From: Thermobaculum terrenum ATCC BAA-798
Lineage (GTDB): Bacteria; Chloroflexota; Chloroflexia; Thermobaculales; Thermobaculaceae
Length of the DNA stretch: 64,000 bases
Reading direction: 5' to 3'
Assembly (NCBI RefSeq): GCF_000025005.1
Contig: NC_013525.1
Coordinates: forward strand, 744,001-808,000
Part shown: positions 63,878-64,000 of the stretch, piece after piece
Numbering within the stretch: position 1 is the stretch's first letter
Layout of the letters: every line of letters begins with the position of its first letter
The notes under the pieces: model-generated
What the model saw: the letters and a program-made list of their open reading frames with translations, nothing else
The model's database searches: none
Told to the model about the DNA's origin: nothing
Position numbers and translations under genes: made by a program

Positions 63878-64000
63878 ATGAGCAAACAACAAGTAAGCTT
63901 GGGCTTGATATGCGTGCTTGCTGAAGACTGGTATGAGTTAGTTGACTTCTATGTGGATGTAATTGGTCTATCCCCTGTAGATATAGACGAATCGAAAGAG
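63878..64000 (+). CDS. Partial VOC/glyoxalase-like protein, C-terminus beyond right edge
   Basis: An ATG at 63878 opens a frame of 41 codons that runs off the right edge. The sequence QVSLGLICVLAEDWYELVDFYVDVIGLSPV resembles the first beta-alpha-beta unit of the VOC superfamily (glyoxalase, dioxygenases, fosfomycin-resistance proteins), in which FYxxxLGL is typical. A GGTAGG sequence is 10 bases upstream. It starts 28 bases after the SDR gene, so the two may form an operon. The function cannot be told. Confidence 0.6.
   Translation, partial: MSKQQVSLGLICVLAEDWYELVDFYVDVIGLSPVDIDESKE

Overview
The window is a gene-dense piece of a bacterial chromosome with no transposase, integrase, phage gene or CRISPR array. 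Codon use is rich in ATA (Ile) and AGA/AGG (Arg), a pattern common in thermophiles, and many genes start with TTG or GTG. An RsrA-like/SigR-like pair, a DUF3090 protein, a zinc-type S14, an S12 with an N-terminal insertion and a long coiled-coil insertion in RpoC point to a Terrabacteria-type organism. My best guess is a Chloroflexota-related thermophile such as Thermobaculum; this is inference from gene content, not a database match.

Left part (1-24,400), mixed housekeeping operons. A GNAT-like gene runs off the left edge. A tightly overlapping minus-strand operon follows: dacA, an rsuA/rluB-type pseudouridine synthase, cmk, plsC and mogA. Divergent from it are smpB and ssrA (tmRNA), the two partners of trans-translation. 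Next come tRNA-Leu and a divergent 2Fe-2S/DUF4445 protein. maf is followed by a fused formiminotransferase-cyclodeaminase. A minus-strand operon encodes an Mre11/SbcD-like nuclease, a membrane-hairpin Rad50-like ATPase and an ABC ATPase. Then come UDP-glucose dehydrogenase, a peptide ABC importer lacking ATPase genes, two tRNA-Gly genes, a small membrane protein, an HtrA-like lipoprotein protease, a DUF1028 protein, HU, trmD and murJ.

Central part (24,460-53,400), one co-directional transcription and translation super-cluster: rpoB-rpoC, rpsL-rpsG-fusA-tuf, the S10 and spc operons, secY-adk-map-infA-rpmJ, rpsM-rpsK-rpoA-rplQ, then truA-rplM-rpsI. Hairpins after rpoC, tuf and rpsI divide it into transcription blocks. 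rpsD is missing from its usual place between rpsK and rpoA. tuf has base and codon composition unlike every neighbour.

Right part (53,400-64,000). A minus-strand operon holds an AcuC-type deacetylase, a nucleotidyltransferase, prfB with a +1 programmed frameshift, and a DsbA-fold protein. Divergent from it are an MFS exporter, queG and an unknown secreted protein. A minus-strand regulatory block follows: a SigA-type sigma factor, a SigR-like ECF sigma factor, its RsrA-like zinc anti-sigma and a DUF3090 protein. The window ends with an atypical SDR and the first 41 codons of a VOC-like protein.

I found no clearly new multi-gene system. The best leads are the tuf composition mosaic, the RpoC coiled-coil insertion, the S12 proline at the streptomycin-linked position, the membrane Rad50-like/nuclease/ABC operon, and the divergent ASKHA-type protein.
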